A DNA stretch of 64,000 nucleotides from Collybiopsis luxurians FD-317 M1 (GCA_000827265.1 KN834815.1:12998-76997), one strand, 5' to 3'; counted from the first letter of the stretch, positions 1-12,451 are shown. A program made the numbers and translations. The notes: generated from the letters alone by a model not told the origin.

Positions 1-24
1 AGCTGATTCAACGCTCTTTCAAAG

Positions 25-444
25 ATCGTCGCAGGCATTTTTGTAGCCTATCATGCTATGCTGCCGCACATTCCAAATCTTGTAAACCCCCTTCATCCAG
101 AGCCCGACCCTTCGGTTCTAGAAGCAAAGATGATTTATAAGGGATTGATTATGAAAGAGAGTATTGTTGATCCTCTCTTGGTATCCGGCTCTCTCTTCCA
201 AATCATTCTCAATAACTCATCTGGGTTTTTTGCGGGGAGTTATAAGATTGCGGCGATTTTCAAAATGGTAGCGGTAATGCTCGACATTCTTCAATTTGTA
301 CCGTTTATCGTGGGGCTCCCAGAAACCCGAGGAGGCATGGATGCGTCGCTTGTAATCTACGCGGGAGTGATAGCCATTCAGGGATGGCAGGCTGTTACGC
401 TTCCGCGAGTTCTGCCACACGATGACAATGATGATCAGGAATGA
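25..444 (+). CDS. Polytopic membrane protein, tandem family copy 1 (5' end outside the window)
   Basis: This is the last exon of a gene whose earlier exons lie to the left. The acceptor AG at 23-24 precedes a phase-0 exon that runs to the TGA at 442-444. The 139 residues match the C-terminal exons of the two downstream copies almost residue for residue, including MKESIVDPL, NNSSGFFAGSYKIAAIFKM and AIQGWQAVTLPR. Hydrophobic stretches at the start (IFVAYHAMLP), middle (IAAIFKMVAVMLDILQFVPFIVG) and end (VIYAGVIAIQGWQ) suggest three membrane passes with an acidic tail (DDNDDQE). I do not recognise the family and assign no function. Confidence 0.75.
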   Translation: MVAGIFVAYHAMLPHIPNLVNPLHPEPDPSVLEAKMIYKGLIMKESIVDPLLVSGSLFQIILNNSSGFFAGSYKIAAIFKMVAVMLDILQFVPFIVGLPETRGGMDASLVIYAGVIAIQGWQAVTLPRVLPHDDNDDQE

Positions 445-718
445 CCTGTGTATATAGTTTAGGGAGAACAAGTTTCAAAAACGGAATTCTTTTTTTTGAA
501 TAGACCTTCCAGTGATTATACTTCTGAGCGCTAAAGTACGGACAAGTTTTGACCGATAACCACATCCCGGAGCATTGAATGCTCTAAAGATGCACTAAAG
601 ATGCATCGTATGGTCTCGAGGTTCTCAGTCTGATTGAGCATCGGTTTCGTGATTCATCAATTGCTTTCGGCTACGAGGCAAGTATATATAAAAATGCCGT
701 CTTCTTGCAGGATCCGAG

Positions 719-3707
719 ATGGAGAAATCTGAACTTGACTCAAGCATGTCCTCTGAAGAACTCAACGAGGCTCTTACCCCGATGCAGCCTCTCCGTCCCC
801 GAAAAAAGAATCATCTCCATCTCGGTCTTCTCATCAGGTTGGTCTATGTCGTCATCACTCGAGTGCTGTTCTTTGTCGGACTTGCGGTTGTCCTCCGTGG
901 GCTGGTTTCCCCATGGACGCACTTGAAGCAAAAAACTGAATCATTAATGTCGAGTCGATACCGGGCTCTTTATCAAAACCAAACCCTTGATATGGTCACA
1001 AATCGAAGCACAGTCGTTCAACCACTTATTGGAAAAGATCAACTTTTCGATATCGCTGTAACCATCTGGACTCGTGCAACTAGAGAGGAAGAAACAGATT
1101 GGTATCGCAGCAGGGGAATAGATTACACATACTCTGGGTTTCCAGCGCTTGTTGATGGTGCTGTTTACGTTCACGAGGATGGTCTATACTGGGGGGGATC
1201 TGAGTTTCAGAATTCTTCTCAGCTATCGTCTAGCTATCCAGTGCTCACTGGCAGGCCTTTGTTCGTTCCTCTTCATTCTGATGTAGCATTCAGAGGCTTG
1301 CGACTCTCTGATACCATCTCTTCCACGGTGAATTTCTCGCTGCCAAGCAAATATCTGTGAGTATAAAGTGTTATTATCTAAAATTTATATCATCACTTAA
1401 CAGCACCCAGTCAAGATCCTAAGTGGGGGAATCAAATGAACTTTGACGCACTAAAAGCCCATTTCATTATTCTACCAACATCACCTTCTCCTTTGGACAA
1501 TGTCGGATCAATCTCAAGCTGGATTCATCCCGATGGGGTGACTCCAAAACGAACGTGGCCGTAAGATTAGTACTACACTGAGGTACAGGATACAAACCTA
1601 AACCGACTCGCTCCTTAGATTTCCGCTTGGATCCGACAATGGACGTGACAAGGCCACTGCAGACGAGGCCATGGACCATCTCTCCTTTGTTGTACCCCTA
1701 GTCCAAATGTTCGAGGCAGCAAATCCTTGCTTTAACGCGAGCGCTGATGATGAAGATTATAACTCGCGCGTTCCATTCAAATCGTTCCCTTATATAGTCT
1801 CTCGGTATGCTTCGCATTCCCTCCTTGTGATATTTACCCTTCATAAGATCCTAGCACGCATATTCGAATTGTCGAGGAAACTGCGCTGATGGATTTTAAC
1901 TCGTTCTACGATGCCCATAGTGCCCTCAAAGGTCACGAGGTGAGAGCCATAAGTTGTGCCTGCTCATAAGAAACCGCCCTGACAATCCAAAACTAGTGTG
2001 GTAAATTGGATTCCGGAGACTCATTTAACAGTTCTGAAAGTTTCCGGACATTCCAGTCTGTCAAAGTCTGTCAACGGAATTATCAGAACACCGGAATTCT
2101 GGAAACTTTATTTGCAGTGAATATTTCTGAAGATGGTTCCAATCATACAGAGTGGTTCTATGCACCTTATTTTGAGTCCAGCAAAGGAGGGGTGGGACCT
2201 CAAGTAAGGCTTTGCTTGACAGTCATACTAACGTTTTCTCACAAATTTGGCCCAAAGGACTTCACTCCAGTACCACGGTCTTTAGAGACAGATTGCAGGC
2301 TCAGGTTTTCAACTAACGGTACATGGATCCCTCCTCCCAATAACTCTGGTCAGTATATCCATATTATTTCTTCTACTACCTTCTATTTGACCTGTGCATA
2401 GCAGAATCATCAGAACCTCTGAACATTAGCTGGCATATTACTTATTCCTCCGTATCTCCAGTCAAAAGAACAATCCTAGATTCCTTCAACTTTCTAGTAA
2501 CACCTGAGGACGGATTATCCATTGATGCATCGGCAGAAGGCGATTATGGACGAATCAAGGTTCAAGATACGGTCGATCAAGCCAGTAAGTTTCTCCAACA
2601 TTTGTTTTTGTGATTGAAGATTAACGCCCTGTCGTAGATAGTCTTTTCGGTATACATCGAGTTGGTAGTTCTCATCCACGGCGCAGACTGTTTATCTTCC
2701 TTTTATCGTGAGCTTGCTTGATTTCTCTGGGGCACTAACCGAATACCAATCCTATAAATACAGCACGATTGCTTCAATTACAGCCGTCTCATTTGATGCA
2801 CTCTACTGGTACACAAGGAGCGAGACTGCATTCATTTCTGTATCAGGCACAGTTCTGTTGGCCATCGCGAATTTGATCGATTCCGAACTAATCCTCCAAG
2901 GGCAAGAAGCTTGGTCGTCCTTTCAGTTTTTATTACCTGAAGATAATAAATTCGGGTTCCGAATAATTCACCATGGCAGGACGCAGAGTCCCGGGCTGAA
3001 ACAGATACGCTCTGTCCTTCGGGTGTTGCGGTTCTTTTTTGTCCTATTCCTTCCCTTACAAACTATGTGGATGTTGATGACGGCGCTGAGAATAGAACTA
3101 TTATGGCCTACAGGCTCAGAAGACACTCTTTGGGCAAGGAATTTACCTGTTCTGCGGAGGATGCGACCTACCCATCGGGAGCGTACTAGCGAGAGACTCG
3201 AGAGATCTACTTTACAACGGAGATCCCGTATTGCAGTGAGTATGAGTATCAACTACCTTCAAAAGCTGATTGATTGCTCTTTAAAAGATTGTCGCAGGCC
3301 TCTTCGTAGCCTATTACGTTATGCTTCCGCACATTCCAAATCTCGTCGACCCCTCCCATCCAGACCCTGACCCTTCCATTCTTGAAGCGAGAATGCTATA
3401 CAAGGGATTGATTATGAAAGAGAGCATTGTTGATCCTCTCTTTGTATCCGGCTCTCTCTTCCAAATCATTCTCAATAACTCATCTGGGTTCTTTGCGGGG
3501 AGTTATAGGATTGCGGCAATTTTCAAAATGGTAGCGGCAATGTTCGACATTCTTCAGTATGTACCGTTTATAGTGGGGCTTCCAGAAACTCGTGGAGGCG
3601 TGGATGCGTCGTTCGTGATCTATGTAGGGGTGATAGCTATTCAAGGATGGCAGGCTGTTACGCTTCCTCGGGCTTTGCCATATGACGCTAACGAAGATCA
3701 GGAATGA
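719..3707 (+). CDS. Polytopic membrane protein, tandem family copy 2
   Basis: The start is ATG 719 (MEKSELDSSM). Exon 1 carries a basic segment and one strong membrane segment (LVYVVITRVLFFVGLAVVL, about residues 40-60) and ends at a GTGAGT donor near 1357. Later exons restore a frame colinear with copy 3: a long region with N-glycosylation sequons (NISEDGSN, SNHTEW), then membrane segments TIASITAVSFDALYWYT, FISVSGTVLLAIANLI and FFFVLFLPLQTMWMLMTALRI, and the conserved C-terminal exon from about 3290 to the TGA at 3705-3707. About 9-10 exons and roughly 850 residues. No lesions were seen. One N-terminal pass, a large presumably lumenal or extracellular domain and a multi-pass C-terminal half could make a receptor or transporter, but the family is not recognised. 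Confidence 0.7.
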
Positions 3708-3987
3708 CTCAAGGACGATCTATACAATTAGAAGGGATGTGTTTTGTAAAACGTATATAATATTTTCTGTTGGGTGCTTACAGAGCGCTTATACCTTGGC
3801 CGATGACCACGTCTTCTATGGCCGCGGCACGCTTCGTGGATTCAGTAGGCTTGGCCGTTTGTGTCTTCAAGTCTATCCTCGACAGCTTTCAATCAACAAT
3901 TGATACACATCGTTTGAATCAGTATAAAAATACAGTTAATGCTGCCTTTTTCGCTGAGGAAGCTGGTAACCTCTCTTTTTATCAGCC

Positions 3988-6898
3988 ATGTCCTCTCGTG
4001 AGCAGGCAGCGGCGAACGATGGTCCTACCCCAATGCAGCTTTTACATTCTCGACGAAAACATCAACTCCATCTCCGCCCTCTGACAAACTTCGTCTATTT
4101 TCTCGTCACCCGAGGGCTATTCTTCATCGGACTCTCTGTTGTAACCCGTAACCTTTATTCCACGTTCACGCACATCAAGTCAGAAGCAAACTCGGTCATA
4201 TTCAGCAGATACCGTTCGCTTCATCAGAACCAAACGCTCGACACGGTAACAGATCGAGGCACAGTTGTACAGCCACTCATTGGAGAAGCTCAGCTCTTCG
4301 ACATTGGTGTCACCATTTGGGCTCGTGCAACTGCAGAGGAAGAAGAAGAATGGAGAAATAGTACAGGCAAAAAGCCAAATCGCTGGTTCCCAGCACTTGT
4401 CGATGGCCCAATCATCATGGCTCGGGACGGATTTCGTGGCTGGTTTGATTCTCCATCCCAGATATCGTCCCCTAGGCCGATGATATCTGGCGAATCCCTT
4501 TTTGTACCGCTTCATTCAGATATCGCTTTCAAAGGGCTTCAGCTTTCTGATGTTCGCTCTACAACGGTGAATTTTTCGCTACCGAGGAAATATTTGTGAG
4601 TGAAAAGTATGATATATTTCATTCGCCTCTGACCATGCTTTCAGCCTTAATGAAAGAGGTTATCCAATGGACTTTGCTGATTTGAAGGCAACTTTCATTA
4701 TATTACCAGTATCACCTTCTCCGTTAGAACATGTCAAATCCTTCTCAAGCTGGATTCATGCGGATGGGGCTACTCCCAAACGAGCCTGGCCGTGGGTTTT
4801 ATAAATTAGCCTATTTATACCGTTTTGACCTACTCGTTTAGATTCCCGTTAGGTTCTCAAACTGAGAGAAGCAAGACTACTGTGGACGAGGCGGTGGATC
4901 ACCTTTCCTTTGTCATGCCCTTAATTCAGCTATTTGAAGCACCCAATCCTTGCTTCAATGTCAGCGACGACGTTCATAGTGTGAATTTTGACACACATAA
5001 TCCTTTCACTCTATTCCCTCATATAGTCTCTCGGTATGTGTGCCCTCCGCGCGTTTATCTGTTTATTGGCTCAGGGCAATCTAGAACGCATGTACGAATT
5101 GTGAAGGAAACGGAGCTAATGAACCTCGACTTATTTAGAGATGCTCATACTGCTCTCACACTGAATGAGGTAGGATACTAAGCTATGAGAATAAATAAAC
5201 GAATGCTCATGGTCACCAGTGCGGAAAATCTAAGCCAGCGAATAATACCAGATTTCCCTCAGATTTCGAAGATTCTTTAAAACTCGTTACCATCTGCCAG
5301 CGAGATTATCATACCACCGGCATTCTCGAGACACTGTTCGAAGTGGACGTCCCGCTTGACGATGGCTCAACTCGTACAGAGTGGGCCTATGCACCTTACC
5401 TTGAATCTAGCAAAGGCGGTTTGGGACCTAAGGTCAGGCTATTTTGATTTATTAACTGCAGACTTTTTAACGAATGCCAAAAGGACTTTACACCGGTTCC
5501 GGTGTGGAAGGATTGCATGGAATTTGGCAATCCAGTTCCAGAGAATTCTTCTGGTAGCTTTCTAAATCGTCATTCCGTTTCCTGTTTTTGATCCTTGCAC
5601 AGATAACTTACCCGAGGTTCTGAACATAACTTGGCTCATTACTTATTCCTCTGTATCTCCGGCCCAAAGAGCGATTCTAGATTCACTAAACTTCTTAACA
5701 ACTCCCGAGCATGGTTCATTCGCAAATGGTACAACAGATAGCGACTACGGACGCATCAAGGCTCAAGATATGGTTGATCAAACTAGTAAATATTTTCAAA
5801 CCAATCTTTCTTGTGCCTGAAGACTAACATATCTTTGTAGACAGTCTTTTCGGCGTACATCGAGGCAATAGCACGCATCCGCGGCGCCGACTATTTTTTT
5901 CACTTTTGTCGTACGTAACTCCATCTCCCATGCAGTATGGATTATGTTTAAGAGGATACACGCAGTACGATTATCTCAATCATAGCTGTCACATTTGATG
6001 CGCTTTACTGGTACACAAGGAACGAGACTGCCTTCATTTCTGTCTCGGGCACAATCCTACTAGCTATCGCGAATCTTATTGATTCCGAACTCATTCTACA
6101 AGGGCGCGAGGCTTGGTCGTCCTACCAATTTTTACTGTCGAAAGAAGACAATTTTTTCCAGATGATGCAACAAGGTAACGCCGGTTTGAAACAGATGCGT
6201 TCTGTTCTTCGACTTCTGCGATTCTTTTTTGTCCTATTCCTCCCGCTACAAACTATATGGATGCTGTTGACGGCGCTGAGGATCGAGCTACTGTGGCCTT
6301 CGGGATCAGAAGACACACTCTGGGGAAGGAACTTGCCCACGCCGCGGAGGATGCCACCTACCCACCGGGAGCGCACCAGCGAAAGACTAGAGGTATCTAC
6401 TTTACAGTGGAGATCTCGAATTGCAGTGAGTAATGGTATCTCTTCCCTTTGAAGGTTGATTTAATGTTCTTTCCAAAGATTGTTGCAGGTCTCTTCGTAG
6501 CCTATCATGCTATGTTGCCGTACATTCCTGATCTTATTGACCCGCTACACCCAGAACTTGACGCCTCAACTCTCGAAGCAAAGATGCTTTACAAGGGATT
6601 AGTTATGAAAGAGAGTATTGTTGATCCTCTCTTCGTATCCGGCTCTATCTTCCAAATCGTCCTCAACAATTCGTCTGGATTCTTTGCGGGAAGCTATAAG
6701 ATCGCGGCAATTTTCAAAATGGTGGCGGTAATATTCGATATTCTCCAGTTCGTTCCGTCCATAGTGGGGCTTCCAGAATCTCGAGGAGGTGTGGATGTGT
6801 CATTTGTAATCTATGCAGGGATGATAGCCATTCAAGGATGGCAGGCGGTTACACTTCCTAGAGTTTTGCCATACGATAACAACGAATATCAAGAATGA
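3988..6898 (+). CDS. Polytopic membrane protein, tandem family copy 3
   Basis: The start is ATG 3988 (MSSREQAAAN), placed like that of copy 2. Exon 1 ends at a GTGAGT donor after RKYL near 4597. The next exon reads LNERGYPMDFADLKATF and the frame continues through HVRIVKETELMNLDLF, CQRDYHTTGILETLF and ITWLITYSSVSP to the same C-terminal membrane block, ending at TGA 6896-6898. Copies 2 and 3 share every exon boundary I could place. Copy 3 differs in the loop before the ribbon LKQMRSVLRLLRFFFVLFLPLQ (a glutamine-rich MMQQGN insert). The short spacers (280 nt between copies 2 and 3) show head-to-tail duplication. Function unknown. Confidence 0.7.
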
Positions 6899-7283
6899 TC
6901 CGCATGTACTTGGATAGTTTTAGTAGTAGGAACTACGAGTTTTTACCCTTCATCCTTGTCGTTAGTCATCATGAATGAGGAGAGGGCAGGACGAGTCGGC
7001 GATTGGAATATAGCATTTTCAGTGAGTATCGTGTGCAATAGGAGGTTTCGATAGTCAAGGTGGACACTGAACATCCGCCATCGAAACAGCCTCAACGGAA
7101 GTAACTCACTCAGGGTAGAAGTGTTTCACGCGGCTCGCAAACCGGTGTCGGGTAATACCAATAATACAAATACGAGCGAGAACGGTTCAGATGCTCTCCC
7201 AACTGCTGGTCAGGACCTCTCCGCTGGTTACAGAGATTCAAGACATCGCCAAATCCTACTCAGCCTTGATACCACCTTAAGCC
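6899..7283. other. Intergenic spacer
   Basis: Between membrane copy 3 and the small secreted gene I see only the presumed 3' region of copy 3 and the promoter of the next gene. No RNA gene, repeat or convincing coding signal was found. Confidence 0.5.
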
Positions 7284-7915
7284 ATGCGTCTCATATCCAC
7301 CTTTCTACTCATCTTTGCTCTCGTTTCCACCATCTTTGCAGCTCCTGCGATCGTGAGTAGCGGTCTCCTCGAAAATCTACTTACCGAATTATAAATGACC
7401 GACACTCTCGAACCTTTCAGAACACTGATAACCATGAAACCCCATCCCACCCTCTGGAAGCGCGCGCTGAGAAAATCCGAATCAAATTTTACGACGATCA
7501 TGGTGAAGACAACATCTCTTCTCGTGTTCAAGCTATAACGGCGTGTGGAGAATTACTGGAAGCGGCAAAGCAGACATTGGGACTGAGTAACGACTGGAAG
7601 TCGAGCGGCGGTATAGAGTTTGTGAATACGTATCGTGAAAAGAACGCGTTTCTGTTCAGGATTCAGATTACTGGAGCTCCCAAATACCCAGGGAAAACGC
7701 TCGAAGGAAAGGCTGCGGTCACTAAATCGGGATGGATATATCTGGATGAAAAGGGCGACGAAATTTTCTGGCAAGATCCCAAGGTAATCTGTTCACTCCT
7801 ATCGCAAGGAAAGCTAATCACTCTCGTCGTCGGAATTCAGTCAAGAGCGGCGAAAAAGTGGAAAAAGGAGAAAGAGAAGGAGAAGAAGAAAGAGAAGGGC
7901 AAGAAAGAGACGTGA
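7284..7915 (+). CDS. Small secreted protein with lysine-glutamate tail
   Basis: ATG 7284 opens a clear signal peptide (MRLISTFLLIFALVSTIFAAP) that ends exactly at a GTGAGT donor at 7353. Introns at 7353-7420 and 7784-7840 (the second contains the branch-like GCTAATC) give a 168-residue protein. The second intron is 57 nt and frame-neutral, so retention would also stay open. The mature part reads AEKIRIKFYDDHGEDN, SNDWKSSGGIEFVNTY and KSGWIYLDEKGDEIFW, a soluble alpha/beta-looking domain. It ends in a tract of almost pure K and E (KKWKKEKEKEKKKEKGKK). Family not recognised. Secretion is inferred from the signal peptide; the charged tail is unusual for a secreted protein. Confidence 0.65.
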
Positions 7916-7972
7916 GGCAGTTATAAATGGGATTATATATTCCTGTAAAGATGAAATAACGAGCTGTACAAT

Positions 7973-9539
7973 CTAAATTCCGTATCGCTGAACGAAACCA
8001 TTATGGAACTTTTCTAATTTACCAACGTATTCGTCTACTCCGGGACACAAACAAGTCAATCGATAGTGCCAGTGCCCCTCCCTCTGCCCAAATCCACTTC
8101 CAGGCACCACACAAATACCCGTCTCATCCAAAAGCTGCAAAGCGTAGAAGGCATCAGGCTGCTTTCCAGCCTTTTGCGCCTCCGCGATAGCTTTTTGCGA
8201 GAGTGTAATCCTCGGGTACAAGTACAATGCACCAGGCGAATTGACACATTCCACCCCCGGAAGTTTGTTCAGCCTGCTCGCCATAGTCTTTGTGCGCTCC
8301 GCCAGGGCGGCGTGAATTTTATCGGTCTCCTCCTTCCACTTTGGATACGAAGGTTCGCCTTTTTTGGGTGGGCGGACGAGGGTATCGACAGCAATTTGGC
8401 CTTGAAGCGGGGGGCAAAGGCCGACAGAGACCATTTTGTAGATCAACGCGAGGATCTCGGGAGAGATGTTTGTGCACTCAAAGTATCCTCCACGACGACC
8501 GCATTCACCCAAGACACCCTTGGAGACAGAGTGGAATGAAATTAAGGGAACAGAAGACTGGATCTTTGAAACGAGCTTCTTGAACGAGGTGAAAGGATGT
8601 GTAGCAGGTGAGTGGAGGTTGGATTGGTAAACCTCATCGGCAAGAAGGACGAGGCCGTTCTGCTCGCAGAGGCGGATGAGTTCGATCTGGGTGTCTTCGG
8701 TAAGAAGAGCACCAGTGGGATTTCCTGGGTTGATGACCACAAGGGCTTTGGGTTTCGTTCCTTCTGCTTCCGCCTTTTTCAACGCGATATGGATTTCTTC
8801 TAGAGAGGTATTCCAATCCGCCGATCCGTCAAGATAGTACGGGACCGGCCGGCCAGAGTACTGGGCAATAGTGGCGGTATAAAGCGGGTATTGGGGAATA
8901 GGAATCAAGATCCCAGAGTTCGGAGAGGATATCAACATCGATATCAGGAGGGAAACCCCGGCAGAAGCGCCTGCAGTAAGGAAGATATTTTTGGGGTCCG
9001 ATGGATACCCGTCGCGTTCTAAAGGCAGGCGCGAGGCGGTCAGTCGAGTATGATCAAGTGCAATCCGAAATAGTTTTACCTGCAATGAACTGGGCTACAT
9101 GTTCTCTGATGAAAGGCACACCCTGACTATGACTGTACGCGCCGATACTTCCAATTTCCTCCTGGAGTTGTTTGGCCCTCTGGACAACGTCTTCAGGGAA
9201 GACGCCGGGCGCAAGTTCCGCCAAAGCAGGATACTCCATCAATGCAGCCAGCTGCCTGACAAAAGTGATCGGAGGCTGATCCAGGCCTTTCTGCTGAGGG
9301 TTACCGATGTTGGACGATATAACTCTATCGAAAGGAAGGCCATTGTTTGGAGTTTTGAGTTTGGTGCGGTACTCTTCTGCTTTGATAGCGAGCTCGCCAC
9401 GGACGGCGTATTCGACTTTGAGGATGGCCGGGTTGAGAGAATCTACGGTGAGGGGAGCCATGGAACGAGTTGAAGGAGTAGTGGAAAGGAATCGGATGAA
9501 AGGAAGACCTCGAGGTCTGATGAGGCTGGACAGACGCAT
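7973..9539 (-). CDS. ALT1: Alanine aminotransferase (mitochondrial, PLP-dependent)
   Basis: Two exons, 9080-9539 and 7973-9018, joined over a 61-nt intron (9019-9079), encode 501 residues, usual for fungal alanine transaminases. The enzyme exchanges the amino group between L-alanine and 2-oxoglutarate, giving pyruvate and glutamate. Family landmarks are ISSNIGNPQQKG and GAYSHSQG near the N-terminus, the class I/II fold segments INPGNPTGALL and LLADEVYQSN, the PLP lysine in SFHSVSKG followed by GECGRRGGY (diagnostic of alanine rather than aspartate transaminase), and VPGSGFGQREG near the C-terminus. An Arg/Ser-rich leader (MRLSSLIRPRG) looks like a mitochondrial presequence. A second Met at about residue 27 (MAPLTVDSLN) could give a cytosolic form. 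All expected motifs are present. Confidence 0.95.
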
Positions 9540-9899
9540 GGCGCTCGTGACTACCGGGAAGTAATGGCAACGGTTCCTCTAGGTTCTACCTTTTTATACA
9601 AAATTTCACAGTTGACAGCGTTACAATTGCTATTGGAACCAAAACTTTACCTCGACAGCAGCCTCTACAGCTCAATTCGCTCTTCAAACGCGCTCAGCTC
9701 TTAAAACGCGGTGAAAGGATGTGCTCACGCACGTGGCTAGCTCTCCGTCTCCGTTCCGCGTTCTTCCGTCCGACTTCAATGCTACACATATGGAGTATAT
9801 CTTTTGTATTGTTAATAGAGTATACATTATATAGTCCGTTGAAGTCCATTGAAGATGTCGTTAGCATTAGACACAAGAAAAGCATTACACGGAGTTCCG
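9540..9899. other. Spacer between ALT1 start and M50B-like gene end
   Basis: This 360-nt stretch holds the presumed ALT1 promoter (ALT1 is read leftward) and the 3' flank of the M50B-like gene. No additional gene or repeat was recognised. Confidence 0.5.
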
Positions 9900-11286
9900 T
9901 TATAGAACCCCAACCAGACCCAATACCGCAGCTATTACCAGGCCTCCCACACTCGGTGCTGTAGACAATGCCCCACTACTTCCAGGCACAGGTAGAAATA
10001 CAGAGCTATCTTGTTTCTGTTGCGCAGCGCTTTCCTTGAACGCGGCAAGACCAACGAGAACACCGGCAATAAAGAAAGCAAACGAGATGAACAGCCAAAG
10101 CACACCCCATACTGGTGTAAAGAGAGATCACTAATGCAGCTCGGAACAAGTCAAACCTCACGGACCTTGAGATGGACAGCACCCGCATATTTTAGCAAAC
10201 TGTGACGCGTCAGACGAGTTGACTTTTCGCGATATCGTGTCATCTGGAAGGAGTCCTCAAGTCAGATCGGATGCCACAATCAAGTAGGAAAAAAAAACCA
10301 GAAGCTTGCCGATAATGTCCCATAAGCAATATAAACAGCTCATTACTCCGATGAACAGAACAAGGTAGCGCAACGCTACTCCTCCAGCGACGAACCAGAA
10401 AAGAACAATCAGACCGCTCATTCCTAAAATCAACACCCAGGTTCTGCGAGATCGAGAGTAAGTTAATGAGCCAGAGCACAGCTTAAGATATGACACCTAC
10501 AACCAGTCTCTCCTCGCCCACCATAGTGTGAACAAGAAGAATACAGCGAGAACCAAACTGGCCACTTTACTGGCATTCGTGTCAAACCCGCATGCGATAA
10601 GAGCTGCTCCGATGAGGGAGGAACCGAGATAACCTGCGGGAAGTGTAATAGAAGATATCCCACCAGACATACGCGTGGCACCACCCTCATCCGCTATTGG
10701 GCCAGTCAATGGAAGTAGTAAGAGGTGAGGTAGTCGCGGAGTCAGTTTCTGGAGGATATTAGCAAAAGAAAGTGCCTCACGATCGAGTTCAATGGAGTGG
10801 ATATGAGCGCAAGTCAAAAGGCCAGCGAATGCATGGCTCATCTGAATGATCACCCATGAACAAAATGAGGTATTAACAAAGTTCAATGTGTAAACGAAGA
10901 GGGGGGGATAAAAAGTCCTTTAGACATCTCGCGGAAGGTTCAGATCAGGGTTACGCACTTCATGAAATCCAACCGTCAGTAACCTTCAAAAAATTAATCT
11001 GCTGCCGAGCCTCTTTGATAAGGGAACGTACTTGAACGGGTAGACTACAGATAACAACATCAGTCTTGTCGGCAACACAAGAACTTTGAGAGGAAAACCC
11101 ACTTAGCCAGCTCAAAATCGGAATATGCCACAGTATTCCTATCACCAGGATATAACATCCTGCAACGATCAGAGTGGTACGTTGAGTTGAGTTTGGCGTG
11201 AGACTGCTTGCGACGTCTCGAGTAAAGAATTGATGTAAGGGACTGGATGCAAACGTCCCACCGGAGACAGTATCGGGTGTGTACAT
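9900..11286 (-). CDS. M50B-like membrane zinc metalloprotease
   Basis: Eight exons (11103-11286, 11032-11044, 10959-10983, 10781-10841, 10501-10693, 10310-10443, 10166-10243, 9900-10111) sum to exactly 900 nt, a 299-residue protein. The zinc motif is HEMSH: HE ends exon 3 and MSH begins exon 4, so it appears only after splicing. Downstream come IHSIELDPDEGGATRMSGG and LPAGYLGSSLIGAALI, signatures of the fungal M50B-like family, then several membrane segments (VASLVLAVFFLFTLWW, WVLILGMSGLIVLFWF, LWLFISFAFFIAGVLVGL). SRKVNSSDAS and FAKICGCCPS are also typical. It is probably an intramembrane protease; the substrate is unknown. Exons of 13 and 25 nt and one GC-AG intron (10244-10309) make automated prediction error-prone. 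Confidence 0.88.
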
Positions 11287-12451
11287 TGAGTGCGAGATGA
11301 TCTTCTAACACTCCAAGTCAAATGGGCAACGTCTCGTCGTTCGTAAGATTAAAATCTTGTAGAGCTTGAAGACGTCAAAAATGAGAGTTGGTGGTAGAAG
11401 GAAAAGAATGGTCTGCTGTGTGCGCAGCGCAGTAGAACCGAGTTTGCAATTCCGGGAATGGAATGTGGCAGTGTTCTCGGGCGCTAATACTGTATCTCCT
11501 CTTCGGCAACCTCTCAAGCCAAACTCAAACGTTGAACTTTAAGATTTTAAATTTATGAGAATTATAAAAACTGTCCGGATCAATAGTTTACTCGACCTCT
11601 CGCGTCCTGATCCCACTTGGTCCTCAATATTTTGAGCCAGTATGGTATCCCTGGAATCGTACCGGTGCAGCCTTTTCTGGAACATCTATTACCAGCTACT
11701 TATTCCCAAACGCTGTACTAGAGGCTTACTGTTCATATCATCAGCGTGCCGCCTAAGTATCGACCCACCGATGGTCCACGGACCACAACTTTTTTCGGCG
11801 GTTCAGATTACCGAAGATGGTATTCAGGGATGTGCAGAGAGGCATAACGGAATATCTCGCCTTATTTGTGCAAATCAGTGAGTCGATAGAGAGTAGTTCC
11901 GGTTCCAAATGTCCTCTCAGCTTGACACTTGGCCTAGGAGGCGCAAAAACATGATAAATTTCGCGAATGGATTACAGTGAGTCTCTAATACTTATCATCT
12001 ACCATTTTCTACTCCATTCACTCTTGTTTTACTCTAGGAGTAACAATAGCGACTGTCGTTCCAATATTCTCTATTGTCAAGGAGGACACTCGCCCTCACA
12101 CTGTGAGGGCTGAAAGACATTTCAATGACCTCTCAATGTTGGTTTTTGGTCGTAATGTACTACTGAACTGGTTAAACTAGACCGTTGAGAAGAATCAAGG
12201 TATTAGCCAACAATTCAGTACAGTCCACAGTTATAACTATTTGCAATACAGCATCAGCCAGCAGGACTGGATGGAACAAAGCAGGTAATCATGCACCTAC
12301 ACACTGAGGGAGCAAGTTAGAACAATAATTATTTTGATAAGACCAGAGCCTTGCCTGTCAGGTCAATTCTAGGACAAGCAGGTTTCTCTTTAGCTTCCAT
12401 GTCAGATCCAACACCAGAATATTAATGTGAATGAGTTACAGTTGCACTTTC
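11287..12451. other. Spacer left of the Copia element
   Basis: About 1.2 kb without a supportable gene. A short open frame at 11642-11881 has no recognisable motif. The last five bases (CTTTC, 12447-12451) are the left target-site duplication of the retrotransposon. Confidence 0.5.

Noticed and set aside
8066..9570. Plus-strand open frames of up to 157 codons opposite alanine aminotransferase
   Set aside because: They are shadows of the well-supported minus-strand ALT1 gene; no motif or splice logic.
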